A stretch of 33,823 nt of DNA from Thoreauomyces humboldtii (GCA_027596035.1 JADGJA010000172.1:1-33823); one strand, 5' to 3'. Shown: positions 1-10,578, counted from the first letter of the stretch. A program made the numbers and translations. The notes: generated by a model from the letters alone, not told the origin.

Positions 1-191
1 TCCGTCGGTGAAGAGGTGAGGTGAGCCAGGTGCGCAAGAGCGTTTCCGATGTCGGTCTCAAAGGTCAGACGATGATCAATGACGCCGGATGATGGGCTTG
101 GGAAAGAGTCTGCTAGTTCTGAAAGCTCCGATGCTATCGGTTGACCATGGTGAAGAGGGCCCCCTGTAGAGACGACTCCGTACTCTGCCAT
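1..191 (-). CDS. Partial gene, N-terminal part, function unknown
   Basis: One minus-strand frame stays open from an ATG at 191 to the left edge, so the gene continues outside the window. The visible 63 residues begin MAEYGVVSTGG and continue with a Ser/Pro-rich linker (DSFPSPSSG) and then a more structured-looking segment (DHRLTFETDIGNALAHLAHL). The same frame is also open upstream of the ATG to about 277, next to a possible acceptor (CTACAG), so the true start may lie further right after an intron. I recognise no family. A competing frame over 123-340 also reads well but stops at 123-125. Treat as a probable 5' fragment only. Confidence 0.4.
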   Translation of the reverse strand, partial: MAEYGVVSTGGPLHHGQPIASELSELADSFPSPSSGVIDHRLTFETDIGNALAHLAHLTSSPT

Positions 192-602
192 GCTGTTGGA
201 AGAATCGTATGGACGGAGTCGATTGGGGCTGAGCAGACAGGAGGATAAGACCGATCTGACCGATGGTAATTCCCACTGTAGGAGACCCCTTGTAGAGTGC
301 GGAGGACGGCCTGGAAGTTGGGTCCCTGAACAGCCAGCTGCCCTTGACGCAGTGGGAAATAAGGTGGGGGGAACAGGTCGGAGAAGAATTAACACAGGTG
401 AGGAAAAAAGAAAGAAAGAAGGTTCGCGCAGCTGTGACTCACACACGGTTGCGCTCAAAGGTTCGCCCATCAAGTGACACAGCCACCGGCAGACTCCGTC
501 CCCCTTTCGATTGGGCAGTTCTGGAGGTCTAAACTGGGCGTGCGAACGAAGGCAAGCAAAGCAGCAAGGTACGTCATGTGAGAACGATTTGCGGCAGAGG
601 AG
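192..602. other. Intergenic region between two minus-strand genes
   Basis: No supported gene lies here. It holds the 3' flank of the phosphatase gene at 603 and the likely promoter and leader of the partial gene at the left edge. The minus strand shows a pyrimidine-rich run near 360-420 and open frames over 191-340 that could be a 5' exon of the partial gene, but I could not choose between them. Confidence 0.4.
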
Positions 603-2474
603 TCATATTGGATTAGAGCCCGCCCCAGATCCTTTCAAATGCTGCATAGGCCCCTCGGTTCCCTTTGTCAAAGACTCCTGATCACTATCGAACCCTGCCG
701 GCGCATCGTGCACCCTGGCATCCCTCCTTCTTCTTCCGAACCGACACCCCGCAAGACACCCCAAGTTCCCTCCATGAGATCGCTTCTCTGCAGAATCGGC
801 TCGATGTCGATCCACAGCGTACGAAGGGGCCGGGACGTCGAGAAGCGAGTAGATGCCGTACACAGGCTTGTGGTCGCTGATGTAGACGTCAGGACAGTCC
901 GTGTAGACATCAACGCGGACACGTGGGTTGAGACGAGCTCCCAGGGGTGGTGGAAGGTGATGATGGTAGGAGCCAGATGCGGATTGTGGGATGAAGGATA
1001 ACGCAGACAAGCTGCGGTGATGAGCGCGGTCGTTCGGACACCGGGTTCGGAAGAGAATGCGGTCGGTGTAACTTGGCATCCGTTGCTTTTTCGAGGAATC
1101 GTAGCCCGGAGGCTCTACGATGGTCGATGCGATGGCGGACATGAGAGTCGGTGTGAGGGGCGTTGTGGGTGCGGATGACGACGGGACGTCGAACTTGAAC
1201 GTGGGGCGGAAGGAGATGGGACCTTCGGAAAAGTCGTTAAAAATGGTTTTTGCTGGGTAAGCTTTGCGGAGCTCGTCGTTATTCAGAAACACCTGTAGAA
1301 CCCGGCTGGGTAAGTATCAGAGTGGAAGTTTGGCGTTTCGACTCCCTTACCCCAATATCTGGGTCTGGTTTAGCGAGCAGGGCTTTTGCCCAAGTCGTCA
1401 TGCGTGTCCCAAGATCGGTACGGTAGTTCAGATCTCCCATCCAGAAAACGTAGTCGAAGCGTTCAACCACGCCTGGAAGCTCTACTTTCAAAGTCAACAA
1501 ATGACATTGTCTGCTTGGTCAAACATGTCACACACTTTGATCTGCGATAGTATATCCCGGCAGCGATATGCTGCTGTTGATTTTGCTCCAATCAGCATTA
1601 CGTCGCTCGCTTGCACCCTCATGTGCTAGAAAACTAGTTCATTGAGCCTCCTTGCGGGAAACGGTCTTAAACTATATCTCAAGATTACCTTTCAGGTGAG
1701 CGTTGAGAAAGCAAAAACTTTGGCCCATCATGCGAAACGAAACTCCAACCGCGCCCTTCGCACCGTTAAGGTACACCGCTATATCTGCCGTCTGAGGATC
1801 TAACAGTCATGAGTCAGCTACCACTTGACAAGCGGACCTCCCAGTACAAATATACCTGAGAGAAGATCGGAACATCGTCTATCGACAAGCAGAGCGATAT
1901 GCAAGCCCATCAAGGTCCTTGTCGCCATGATGACAAAGTCCCGCAGCTCCTTCTTCAGAACCTCTACCCATTTAGACTTTTTGCGCGGATTTCGAAGGGC
2001 CGCCGTTTCTAGCCTCTCCTCGCACTCTTGCGTAGCGATGACAGCAATGTCACAACCACGAGCGGGATGGAGAAACGCTGCTGGTCCTTCGCGGGGAACT
2101 CGGGCATTCATGTTCCAGGTGCCCGCGAAAATCGTTAGCGGGCTAGCTTGATGCAAATGGGACGTTGACTTTGCAAATGTTTGTCGAATGGTGCGAGTCA
2201 CGGTGTTGAAGCTGCCTCGTAGATTCTGAGCAGGTAGACCGCTGCGGAGTGTTCGTGGTCGCGTGGCTGGATGTGAGAGAGTCGAAGATGATGGCATATG
2301 TAAAGAGTTCAAAGTTTCCCGCAGCGGCAGCCGGGTAGGTGGAACTAGGTCGGACGTAGCTGCAGTCGTGGTAATGATTGGAGGTAGCGGTGTCTTAATC
2401 GATACGTTAGGAGCGCTACCGCCTGTTATTTTTTTAAGTCTTCTTTCATGCAGCGGGGATCGGATGGCTTTCAT
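603..2474 (-). CDS. Inositol polyphosphate 5-phosphatase (IPPc domain)
   Basis: Predicted exons 2474-1848, 1791-1689, 1625-1536, 1484-1351 and 1292-603 join in phase to 547 residues. The family removes the 5-phosphate from phosphoinositides and inositol phosphates with Mg2+. Catalytic motifs appear in the expected order: FAGTWNMN near residue 118, IATQECE, NGAKGAVGVSF, LNAHLKAHEGASERRNADW, VFWMGDLNYR, MPSYTDRIL and YISDHKPVYG. The first 115 residues are Ser/Thr/Pro-rich and disordered. The last 80 or so residues after the domain are basic and unrecognised. There is no Sac1 or RhoGAP/ASH domain, so it is a single-domain 5-phosphatase rather than a synaptojanin or OCRL type. The start is the first ATG of the open frame. 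A 100-codon open stretch lies immediately upstream in frame, separated by one TAG. The gene is divergent from SYF1 with 401 bp between starts. Confidence 0.9.
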
Positions 2475-2875
2475 AGTATTCACCTACTGATTGGTTGGGA
2501 GGGTGGCCCGTTCTCCAGTGTCCCATCCTGAAGGCAACGTCGTGCGCATTGCTTTTGCTCGACCGAGAGGTGAAGATGCTAACAATGCGATTTCATCCCC
2601 GTCATCCATAAGTAGTTTGGGCATGGGTCTTTCTCCTTCGTTGACCCTTCTTGGCTTCAAGGTTGGGATGTGGTGAGGGAAAGGCGGTTGAGCTGACGGA
2701 ATGACCGGAATGACCCCCGCTGCAGCCCCGCTGGAAGTGGGTAGCTGTCGACCTTTGAAGGGCCAGACATTTGCCCACCGTTTCCCAACCAACCTCGCCT
2801 TCCTGGTGATCTAAGAGAATCTCGTAGGAGGTGCAGCGCATCTGCCCACTTGTCCCCCGCAAAGTCTTGATCGTC
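2475..2875. promoter_or_regulatory. Divergent promoter region, phosphatase gene / SYF1
   Basis: These 401 bp separate two divergent start codons and must carry both promoters and leaders. On the minus strand 2484-2792 is open and in frame with the phosphatase start, interrupted only by a TAG at 2484-2486. It could be an alternative 5' exon or an upstream open frame. I see no clear TATA box. Confidence 0.5.
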
Positions 2876-5800
2876 ATGCCGGCTGCTGCTCTCTGTAAAG
2901 CTCCCGCGGCCAAGGGCTCGCTTGCGGGAAAAACACCGAAGGAAGATGCCGCCATTCTCGAGCAGTTTCTGCTCATCCAGCCCGACGACATTCGTATGTG
3001 CCAATACTCCAGTACTTGCATTCTGCAGGTCTTCTCACCATGTAATGCCTTCGATTTGCAGCTCACGAAGAGGAGTGCCTGCGAAATCCTTTTACGTTGA
3101 AGACGTGGCTCCGCTATATCGAACACAAGAAGACTGCCTCACTGGAGCAGCGCATCTTCATCTACGAACGAGCGGTAAAGGAGCTTCCCGGAAGCTACAA
3201 ACTATGGAAGGCCTACTTGGACTTGCGGACCGGAGAGCTTCTCGAGGGAGTACCCGATATCGAGACGCACCTCCGAACACGTAAACGGGAGCTACGAAAC
3301 GACGAATGGTCCCGCGTCAACAACTGCTTCGAACGAAGCCTTGTGCTCTGCAACAAGTTCCCGGTCATCTGGCTAGCATTCTGCCAGTTCCTCATGCACC
3401 AGGAAAACGTAACGCATTGCCGAAGGACCTTCGATCGTGCCCTCCGAGCGCTTCCAGTCACGCAGCACGAAAAGATCTGGGAGTCATACCTGAAGTTTGC
3501 CAAGCAGGCAAAAGGCGAATTGGTCGTCAGGATTTGGCGAAGATACTTGAAGCTGCAGCCGCAGGAAGCCGAGGAGTACGTGGGTGTCTTGACTGCTCTG
3601 AATCCACCGAGGCACGGGGAGGCCGCCCGGGTTTTAGCTTCAATCGTTGAGAACCCCAAGTTCACCTCCCGACACGGAAAGAGTCAATACCAGCTTTGGA
3701 CGGAGCTTTGCGATCTAGTCACGGAGCCCTCTGTGCAGCAGGATAACCAAAAGAATCTGCGGGTGGAACCGATCGACGCCGAACGCATCATCCGAAGCGG
3801 AATTGCGCGGTTTTCGGACCAGGTCGGACGGCTATGGAACAGCCTGGCGAAGTTTTGGATGTTTCAGCAGGAGTGGGAGAAAGCTCGCGACGTGTACGAA
3901 GAGGCCATCAAATCAGTGAAGACTGTCCGAGACTTTTCCATTGTCTTCGATGCATACGCGGCCATGGAGGAAACCGTACTGACTCGAAGTATGGAGGAGC
4001 TGGCCAACAACACCGGCGACGAAGTTGATGGCGTCGATGATGCCGACATCGATCTGCGATTGGCACGCTTTGAGAAACTCATGGAACGTCGACCATTCCT
4101 TGTCAACGATGTGGTGCTACGACAAAACCCGCACAACGTGAACGAGTGGGAGAAGCGGGTCGAGCTTTGGAAGGAACGTGGGAACGCGAAGAAAGTAGTG
4201 GAGACATATACTCAAGCGATCGAAACTATTCATGCCAAACGTGCCGTTGGAAAGCTCCATATGCTTCTTGTGCACTTTGCGGAGTACTACGAGGGCATCC
4301 AGGACCTCGAAACTGCCCGAACGGTCTTTGAACAAGCCACTACCATATCGTATAAACGCGCCGACGATTTGGCCGAGGTGTGGTGCCAGTGGGCCGAGAT
4401 GGAGTTGCGAAACGAGAACTTCGAGGACGCTTTAGAGGTCATGGGCCGCGCGACCACACCGCCCAAGGGCGGAGCAGCTTTCATTGCCTCTATCCGGTAC
4501 ACCGATGAAAAGCGAGAACCTCAACAACGACTTTTCAAGTCGATAAAATTGTGGTCCTTCATCGTCGATCTGGAGGAATCGATAGGCACGGCAGACAGTA
4601 CACGTGCTGTTTACGACCGTATCATCGAGCTCAAGATCGCCACCCCACAGATCATCATAAACTTTGCTGCGTTCCTGGAAGACAACAAGTGTTACGAAGA
4701 GGTAAGATCCGTCAGGAATCCTCTTGCCCTAATTTAACTGAAGAGGCACTCACGATGTGTCATTTCTTCGCTCTTCCCAGAGTTACCGTGTTTTCGAACG
4801 GGGCATCGAGCACTTCGGATACCCCATCGCGTTCGACATTTGGAACGTTTACCTCACAAAGTTCATCGAGCGCTACGCAGGCACAAAGTTGGAGCGTGCA
4901 CGAGATTTGTTCGAGCACGCCGTCGACAAGGTTCCACCAAAGTTCGCTAAGGCGTTGTACCTCATGTACGCCAAGTTGGAAGAGGATCATGGACTCGCAC
5001 GACATGCCATGCGAATCTATGACCGAGCAACCCGTGCCGTCGGAGACGAGGACCGCTTCGAAATGTTCACCATCTACATCGCTAAGGCTACCTCCTACTT
5101 TGGACTCACATCCAGTCGCGAGATCTACGAACGTGCCATCGAAGCTCTTCCCGACAAGCTGGCTCGTGATATCTCGGTCCGCTTCTCGGACATGGAGACT
5201 CGTCTCGGCGAGATTGACCGAGCACGCGCCATCCTCGGCTACTGTTCGCAATTCTGCGACCCCCGCATGGACGCCGAGTTCTGGAAAATTTGGCACGAGT
5301 TTGAGGTGAAGCACGGAAACGAGGATACCTTCAAGGAGATGCTACGGTAGGCTTGAGTACAGCTTAATCTACCAGAGGATAATATCTCGCTGACATTTTC
5401 GATTGCCTCCTTCAGTATCAAACGTTCCGTTCAAGCCAAGTACAACACCGAAGTCAACTTCATCTCCGCGCAGCTCCTGGCAGCCCGCGCACAAGGGCAA
5501 CCCCTCGATGAAGCCTTGGCTCCCAACGCCGCACCCACAACCATGGCCGAACTGGAAGCTCTCGCCCTCCGGGACGACGCCGAACGCATCGAAGATGACC
5601 GCGTCGCCGCGGAAGCGGGCGGAACGCGAGTCGTCGGCTTCGTACGAGCCACCGTCACCGAACCCAAGGTCACCTCCAAACCGTCGAACCCAGACGAGAT
5701 CGAGATCTCGGACGACGACAAGGACGAGGACGAACGTCAAGACAACGACGGGAATGGCATGGAAGTGGACGAGCCAACTCCCGCGGCCGAACCCGAGGTC

Positions 5801-5920
5801 GCCAAGGGGGGCCTGGAAAAGCGTGCTGTGCCTGAAGGTGTCTTTGGGGGGTTGGGAGCGGACGCAAAGCAGGCCGAGGAAAAGTTGGGAGCGAAGGAAC
5901 GCTTTAAGCGGAAGCGATAA
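2876..5920 (+). CDS. SYF1: Pre-mRNA splicing factor SYF1 (HAT repeats; XAB2 orthologue)
   Basis: Exons 2876-2993, 3062-4701, 4781-5346 and 5416-5920 join in phase to 942 residues, near the usual length of yeast Syf1 and human XAB2. Syf1 is an arch-like scaffold of the Prp19/NTC complex in the activated spliceosome, and XAB2 also acts in transcription-coupled repair. Half-a-TPR (HAT) repeats fill residues about 40-770, with typical W..Y....K, R.++.RAL and WL..C.F..... patterns. The conserved entry KTWLRYIEHKKTAS directly follows exon 1. The last 140 residues are acidic and disordered and end in the basic tail KERFKRKR. Intron 1 (2994-3061) begins GTATGT and ends TTTGCAG. The start ATG at 2876 is the first in frame. 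A mutated copy of the 3' end lies near 8.2 kb. Confidence 0.95.
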
Positions 5921-6943
5921 GGGATAAAATCCTGTTTTCAGTTGGGATGACAGGGAAAAGCTACCTATATTGAATTTTTCAAATCATTCAAAACTAGCCT
6001 GAAGCATCAAGTCGTAGAGTAGATTTCATGCTGCTATCACTATATGCCGCCAAAGGCTAAGGGGCCATTTGATCCGTGTCAATCGGTTTGCCATCATAAA
6101 GGTTTCAGCTTAGCAACTGGCACTGAAAACCATCGATTCGCAATGAATATAGACTTTTTTCGCGGTGAAACCTTCCATAAGATCAAAGCTATACCTTCCC
6201 CCATCTGTTTTCTCCTTTTTATCTCGACCCTGCAACATATCAGGGAACGGACCACAGCTCGTAACGGTGAACGGTGTCCTTGTTGCTGTCCAAGCATGCA
6301 ATTCCGTGCTACATGCCCTAACCCTATGAGCATGGTATAAATCCACGATCGCGCGTTCTCTCGTCAACGTCAACGCGTTCAGTTCCAACGCAATGTAGAT
6401 CTGCTTCCCGATCTCCCCATCTGCCATATGCTGCATCCATCCATCATCCCACCTCTGCTCTTCTTGTGCATCATCAGCTGCGTCGAGCGTCAGTCGAAAT
6501 GCCTTCTACTGCCAAACCAAGCTATCCCAAGCGCGACAAAGCCTCGCGCCAAACCCGCAACTCTACGTCACGAACCGCGAATCAGTTTTGCTAAATAAAG
6601 ACGATATGATTTCGAAGCAAGGTAAGGGTGAACAGATGCATTGAGACTCATGCAATCCAGCGGACGCATTATGCCTCGTTACTCATTTCGAGTCGGCGCT
6701 CCCGTCTCAGATCCTGCCGCCAAACGATCACGCGGATCTGAAGATTGCCCATTCCCTGACAACGCAAGACCCGTTTGAGCTATAGCTAACACGCTTATAG
6801 GTATGGATGGATGCAGATCAAAACTACCTTGGTCATCCCAATTCTAACGTGTGAACTGTTTTCAGTTGCTGCGCCCATGTCCACATGTCGACATCGGACC
6901 CCCCCGTTCCGGACCAAAGATCCTCTGTCTTGCAGAAAAGCTG

Positions 6944-7011
6944 AGGTATGTATAGATATAAAGCTCCTTTACCTTCCTCTGTTGCTGACCATTTTTTTGT
7001 TTGGTACTTAG
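6944..7011 (+). other. Intron-like element without a recognised gene
   Basis: A GTATGT donor, a GCTGAC branch-like site and a pyrimidine-rich end with TTAG lie about 68 nt apart, the size and layout of real introns in this window. No protein could be joined across it: a short frame beginning MSTSDPPVPDQRSSVLQKS stops just before the donor. It may belong to a non-coding transcript, a 5' leader, or be chance. Confidence 0.25.
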
Positions 7012-7069
7012 CTCTGATCGACGGGACCCTTGCAGTTGCGTCGTTGTCGTTGTCGTCGTCAGTGAAGCA

Positions 7070-7320
7070 TCCACCTCAAGCTCTGCTACTTGCCACCTGC
7101 CGCCGCCACCTTCCCTCAAGAACATCGTCAGGGTCAAGCCATCATGTTCAAGCCCTGCTACCTGAAATCGATCGACTGACGTGGCCACGTTCACCTCGCT
7201 GTCCTGAAACCACGTCGTCTGAGTCAAGCGGTCATCTCAAGTGGACACTCGGCGCCTTTCAGACATCTTCTTATTGGTCAAGACATCTTCTTGTTGACCA
7301 AGTTCTGCTGCGCCCTGCGT
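7070..7320 (+). repeat. Degenerate short repeats (TCAAGCYCTGCTAC-type)
   Basis: Related words recur: TCAAGCTCTGCTACTTG near 7077, TCAAGCCCTGCTACCTG near 7150 and CCAAGTTCTGCTGC near 7298. The pair GTCAAGCCATCATGTTCAAG and GTCAAGCGGTCATCTCAAG also occurs about 88 nt apart. They look like diverged tandem copies but are too decayed for a firm unit length. Confidence 0.3.
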
Positions 7321-8189
7321 GGCCCTTGCGCCGTCACATCTATCTTTCCGCAACACCATCGACAACTGGCCACCAGCATGTATGCTCTCTGGAGGTAAGA
7401 GACTCATCAAGGATAACTGCAACAGCCGCAAGCACCTCGGCGCGTAGGTTGATTGCCAGTCGTCCGGGTTGCATGTATGATTTGGTGTTGCACGCCCTCA
7501 CGCATCCAACGCGGCCCTGGCGGGGAAATACTACACCATGGCTTAGTTTCATGGCACGCCAGGGGCTAGGATCTGCGAGGGGTACCGGCGAGAATAGTAC
7601 CTCTTCGGAGGAAACCTGAATTCTCAACTGTCCCGTGCAACTGACTCGCTGAAGACGTCGGATGTGGGTTGGATATGGTAGCGCTCTGTCCTTCCCACAC
7701 TCGCGAAAGCGAGAGTCCACCTTAGTAAGCTTGACCCAGCCATTTTTGACGCTTCCCACGATGAGTTCCGAGCCAAAGGAGGGCTGCATGTCTCGGTCGG
7801 CCGCGAGCGCGCCTGCCTCGTCGCCTCGCTCACGCCTAGCCGTTCAAGTCACACGATCATATCACTGGTATACGAACATACCACTGTAAACCACTCTAAA
7901 TCTTTGTGACATCTTGTTCGCTCCGTCTCTCCCCCATCACATTCCCTCTGTACGCCATAAGTTTGAACACGAGCAGAAGAAGATAAATGATATCGGTTTT
8001 GACCTCTGGATGTCCTCTGGTGGTTAATTCGGCAGATTCTCGCTGCGATAGAAAGTTTTCCAATAACGCTTCGAAGCTGGGATAAACAGTAGATGCTCCC
8101 CGCTTTTACATTCCGCACTTGTATCCCAGCATGAAGTTGTAACTCAATGCGGAGGAGCCCCAACTCAACGCATTGGCATCTTACACTAT

Positions 8190-8335
8190 CGTCTTTCAGG
8201 GACTCGAAGCGGACGCAAAGCAGACCAAGGAGAAGCTGGGAGGGACGCTTTAAGCGGAAGTGATGAGGATGGACGCCTCCTTTCGATTGAACCTTCTCAA
8301 TCTAGTTCGTAGAGTAGTTTTCAAGCTGCTAGCAG
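8190..8335 (+). pseudogene. Diverged copy of the SYF1 3' end and 3' flank
   Basis: The stretch beginning AAGCGGACGCAAAGCAGACC matches the last codons of SYF1 near 5856 (AGCGGACGCAAAGCAGGCC). It also shares the tail CGCTTTAAGCGGAAG. Further on, TCGTAGAGTAGTTTTCAAGCTGCT resembles TCGTAGAGTAGATTTCATGCTGCT in the SYF1 3' flank near 6012. A 5-nt deletion relative to SYF1 shifts the frame and gives an early stop (KLGGTL then TAA). It is therefore a non-functional fragment of a segmental duplication that covered only the 3' end and flanking DNA. Confidence 0.7.
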
Positions 8336-8878
8336 CAAGTGGTATCGATATCTGAACCGTGGTCGATTTGGCCTTTGCTTTGAAGAAAACAAAGCAGAAC
8401 CTCGAGTGGAACAGACGGAAATGGTCATGACCAGCAATGACAGTAACGCCGTGGAGTTCACTCTGTGAGGGTGATGTGCGCTCAATCACGGGCGCAGGTA
8501 ACGTCGTACTCGAAAAGAAGGCAGGATTGAACTACTGCGTTCACTTCTTCGCCTGGACAAGGTTACAAAGAAGGACGAATAGAGAAGTTTCCAGCTGACG
8601 TCAGGGTTTCTGTTACGTGGGTAGGTTTGCAGATTCGAAGGTTGTCCATCCGGCCCTATCAAAGCGGAGGTCGCTCCTCGCGCGGTTCTTTATCTGGTGA
8701 TCTTCCAGGGGTGTCGCCCAGAACCTTGTGGCTAGGCTCTGTCAAAGCTGCTGGCGGCCCCAGTGCCCTGCAGAACAGACTCATGGTGCATAACCACGTT
8801 TGCAGGCCAATTGCGGAACCGAGGACTGAGGTATAGGAGACGAAGCACAGCGCTATAATTTGCGGCGCGACTGAGCGA

Positions 8879-8898
8879 GATCTCCGTACAAGGAGATC
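8879..8898. repeat. Short perfect inverted repeat
   Basis: GATCTCC and GGAGATC form a 7-bp stem around a 6-nt loop (GTACAA). It lies just downstream of the chromodomain gene. There is no other sign of function and a stem this short can arise by chance. Confidence 0.25.
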
Positions 8899-9017
8899 CT
8901 TCTGGTGTGTGCTTCGATGTTCGGCGAAAACAGTACGAGCGATTTTGCAGGGACGGAATCCTCTCTGTACCGTGGCAAGACTATCCGCAAAGGGTCCGCT
9001 CCCCATCTCCCTCTCTT

Positions 9018-10043
9018 TCAGTTGCGTTCCCGGTCCGCAAAATAAGCATCCACAACTTCAAGGTGCATAAGGTTACCTGATGGCTCCCAGGTGGCATCCT
9101 CGATCGGGTATCCCTTCCACGAAACAAGGAATTCGTAAGGCATAATTGTGTCCCGAGTAATTAGGCCGCTACTCTTCTCGGTTCTTCTGGGTCCACGGTT
9201 GGGGTGTGAATAGCGGATGTCCAAGATGTGTTCGACTTCGAACTCGGGAAGGTCTTCTTCTTCGGCTACCTCCTGAGCTTGTCCTGACGCATTTTCTCGT
9301 GTGTTGCGAGCTCGCTTCCGGGCGCCTCGTGGTGGGTTGCGCTCCTTGCGCTGCGAGTAGACTGGGACTTCAAGAGCCTTCCTTCGAGTAGCCGCAGAGC
9401 GAGCACGCATCTGGTAAGAACGGCGTTGGAAAGTAGGAATTGTTTCATGAGTTTCTCATTCTTAATTTCCCACAGGAGTAAAGACGTGAAGGACAAGTTC
9501 CGTCCACCGTTTTTTTTCACTCACTTTGATCCGTTCGGCCATTGGAACTAAGAATTCGTCCCCAGCTACCCAAAGACTGGGATCGTCACCGTTTTCTGAT
9601 GGTTCTGGTGTTGCCCGATGGGATCTCCCTGCATCGTCTTCATCATCGTGATTGTGATCGTCGTTGTTGCCTTCAGAGATGAGATTCACGACCTCCTCGG
9701 TCTTGACGCTTGTCCGCTTCCGCCTCTTTCCAGCAGAATCCTGTGCTGTTGTCGAGGAGCTGGAAGAGCGCTTGCGCCCTGTCCGCGACTCTATGGTGGT
9801 AGTATTTGACGTGCGTAGCTGTTCGTTCCGCACGATGAGGACAGAGGGGAGTGGTGGTGGTGGTGGTGGTGGTCGTGGAGATGGTGATGAAGTATGAGCC
9901 TCTACTCTGGAATCAAGGAGGAGTGCGGGTGTCTTGAGCCTTGCTTCCGATCCTCCTCCTGCTTCAACTTCGTCCGCCTGGTCGTCGACCTCTTCTGTAT
10001 CGGACGCATCCAGTATCTGACATATTGCTTGGTAAAGGCTCAT
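9018..10043 (-). CDS. Chromodomain protein
   Basis: Two exons, 10043-9525 and 9410-9018, join in phase 0 to 303 residues across a 114-nt intron (GTGAGT to ACCAG). Chromodomains bind methylated histone tails, and the family also occurs at the ends of some retrotransposon integrases. The domain is at the C-terminus, residues about 228-303: EVEHILDIRYSH, then an insertion of roughly 18 residues, then YEFLVSWKGYPIEDATWEP and a closing helix. The aromatic-cage region (W..YP...TWEP) is intact. The first 170 residues are disordered: an acidic patch, a polyproline run, a KRRKR basic patch that may be a nuclear signal, and a D/H-rich stretch. There is no reverse transcriptase or integrase core, so this is a stand-alone nuclear gene, perhaps of mobile-element origin. 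Confidence 0.8.
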
Positions 10044-10230
10044 CACTGAAAGTTCCTCGAGGGATCGTCACGCGCCACGTAAGGTAAATCAGTCCTCCTC
10101 CCTCTCTATGTACAGGTAGAACGGTATATCGACTGGTCCAGCTCCCCAGCATACTTGCAGCTCCGCATCAGCTACCCATTCTCCCCATTCTCCCCACGTG
10201 ATTCCCCAAGTCTTTTAAACGTTTCAAGAA
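10044..10230. promoter_or_regulatory. Short divergent promoter, chromodomain gene / TMA17-like gene
   Basis: Only 187 bp separate the two divergent start codons, so both promoters and leaders must share this space. The plus-strand half contains a repeated CATTCTCCCC word just before the 10231 start. No clear TATA box is seen. Confidence 0.5.
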
Positions 10231-10578
10231 ATGAGTTGCTCTTCCGTCGTCTACTCTGGGGAGATCGAAATGATCACGGTCGAGATCGCACGTCTGGAAC
10301 GGTCAATGAAGCGACTTGCCGAGTCCAACGAGCTCCTCGCCCAAACCGATGGCTCGGATCCAGAGTTCGCTCTCGCCATCAAGGAAAACGTGGAAGTACT
10401 TGCAAGCCAGGAGAGGAAGATCGTGGACTATCGGCAGCAGATTGTCAAACTTCTATCGGCGGGACTGGGGCAAGACGTCGTGCTTCCCAGAAGGACTGCG
10501 AATCCCGTTCCCGTGGAGGTCGCGAACCAACCAACCGACGCGGAACTGCGTGGAGATCGGGAAGGCGTCTACTTGTAA
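10231..10578 (+). CDS. TMA17: Small coiled-coil protein, TMA17/ADC17-like
   Basis: A single-exon gene of 115 residues. It carries IARLERSMKRLAESNELL, then DPEFALAIKENVEVLASQE, then a short helix ending RQQIVKLL. This order (LxRSNxxL, an acidic spacer, xxAxxENxxVL) resembles the fungal Tma17/Adc17 family. Tma17 is a ribosome-associated protein that acts as a stress-induced chaperone for assembly of the Rpt6-Rpt3 pair in the proteasome base. The C-terminal 35 residues look disordered. The match is by motif memory only; another small coiled-coil or prefoldin-like protein is possible. The stop lies 47 bp from the convergent stop of the SIP3/LAM3-type gene. Confidence 0.55.
   Translation: MSCSSVVYSGEIEMITVEIARLERSMKRLAESNELLAQTDGSDPEFALAIKENVEVLASQERKIVDYRQQIVKLLSAGLGQDVVLPRRTANPVPVEVANQPTDAELRGDREGVYL

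Larger units (their letters stand above)
5921..9017. other. Gene-poor region of about 3.1 kb
   Basis: No open frame here is convincing as a gene. The longest, 6948-7619 on the plus strand, has low-complexity Ser/His/Arg composition, shows no family motif and begins inside an apparent intron. The region contains an intron-like element (6944-7011), degenerate repeats around TCAAGCYCTGCTAC (about 7070-7320), a pseudogene fragment of the SYF1 3' end (about 8190-8335) and a short perfect inverted repeat (8879-8898). In a window with intergenic gaps mostly below 450 bp this length is unusual. It may hold a non-coding transcript or decayed duplicated and mobile DNA. Confidence 0.55.

Noticed and set aside
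6948..7619. 223-codon plus-strand open frame
   Set aside because: Begins within an apparent intron, Ser/His/Arg-rich composition, no family motif, and the opposite strand is similarly open.
8659..9006. 115-codon minus-strand frame with a hydrophobic stretch downstream of the chromodomain gene
   Set aside because: Starts without a good ATG context and lies in the probable 3' UTR; no family features.
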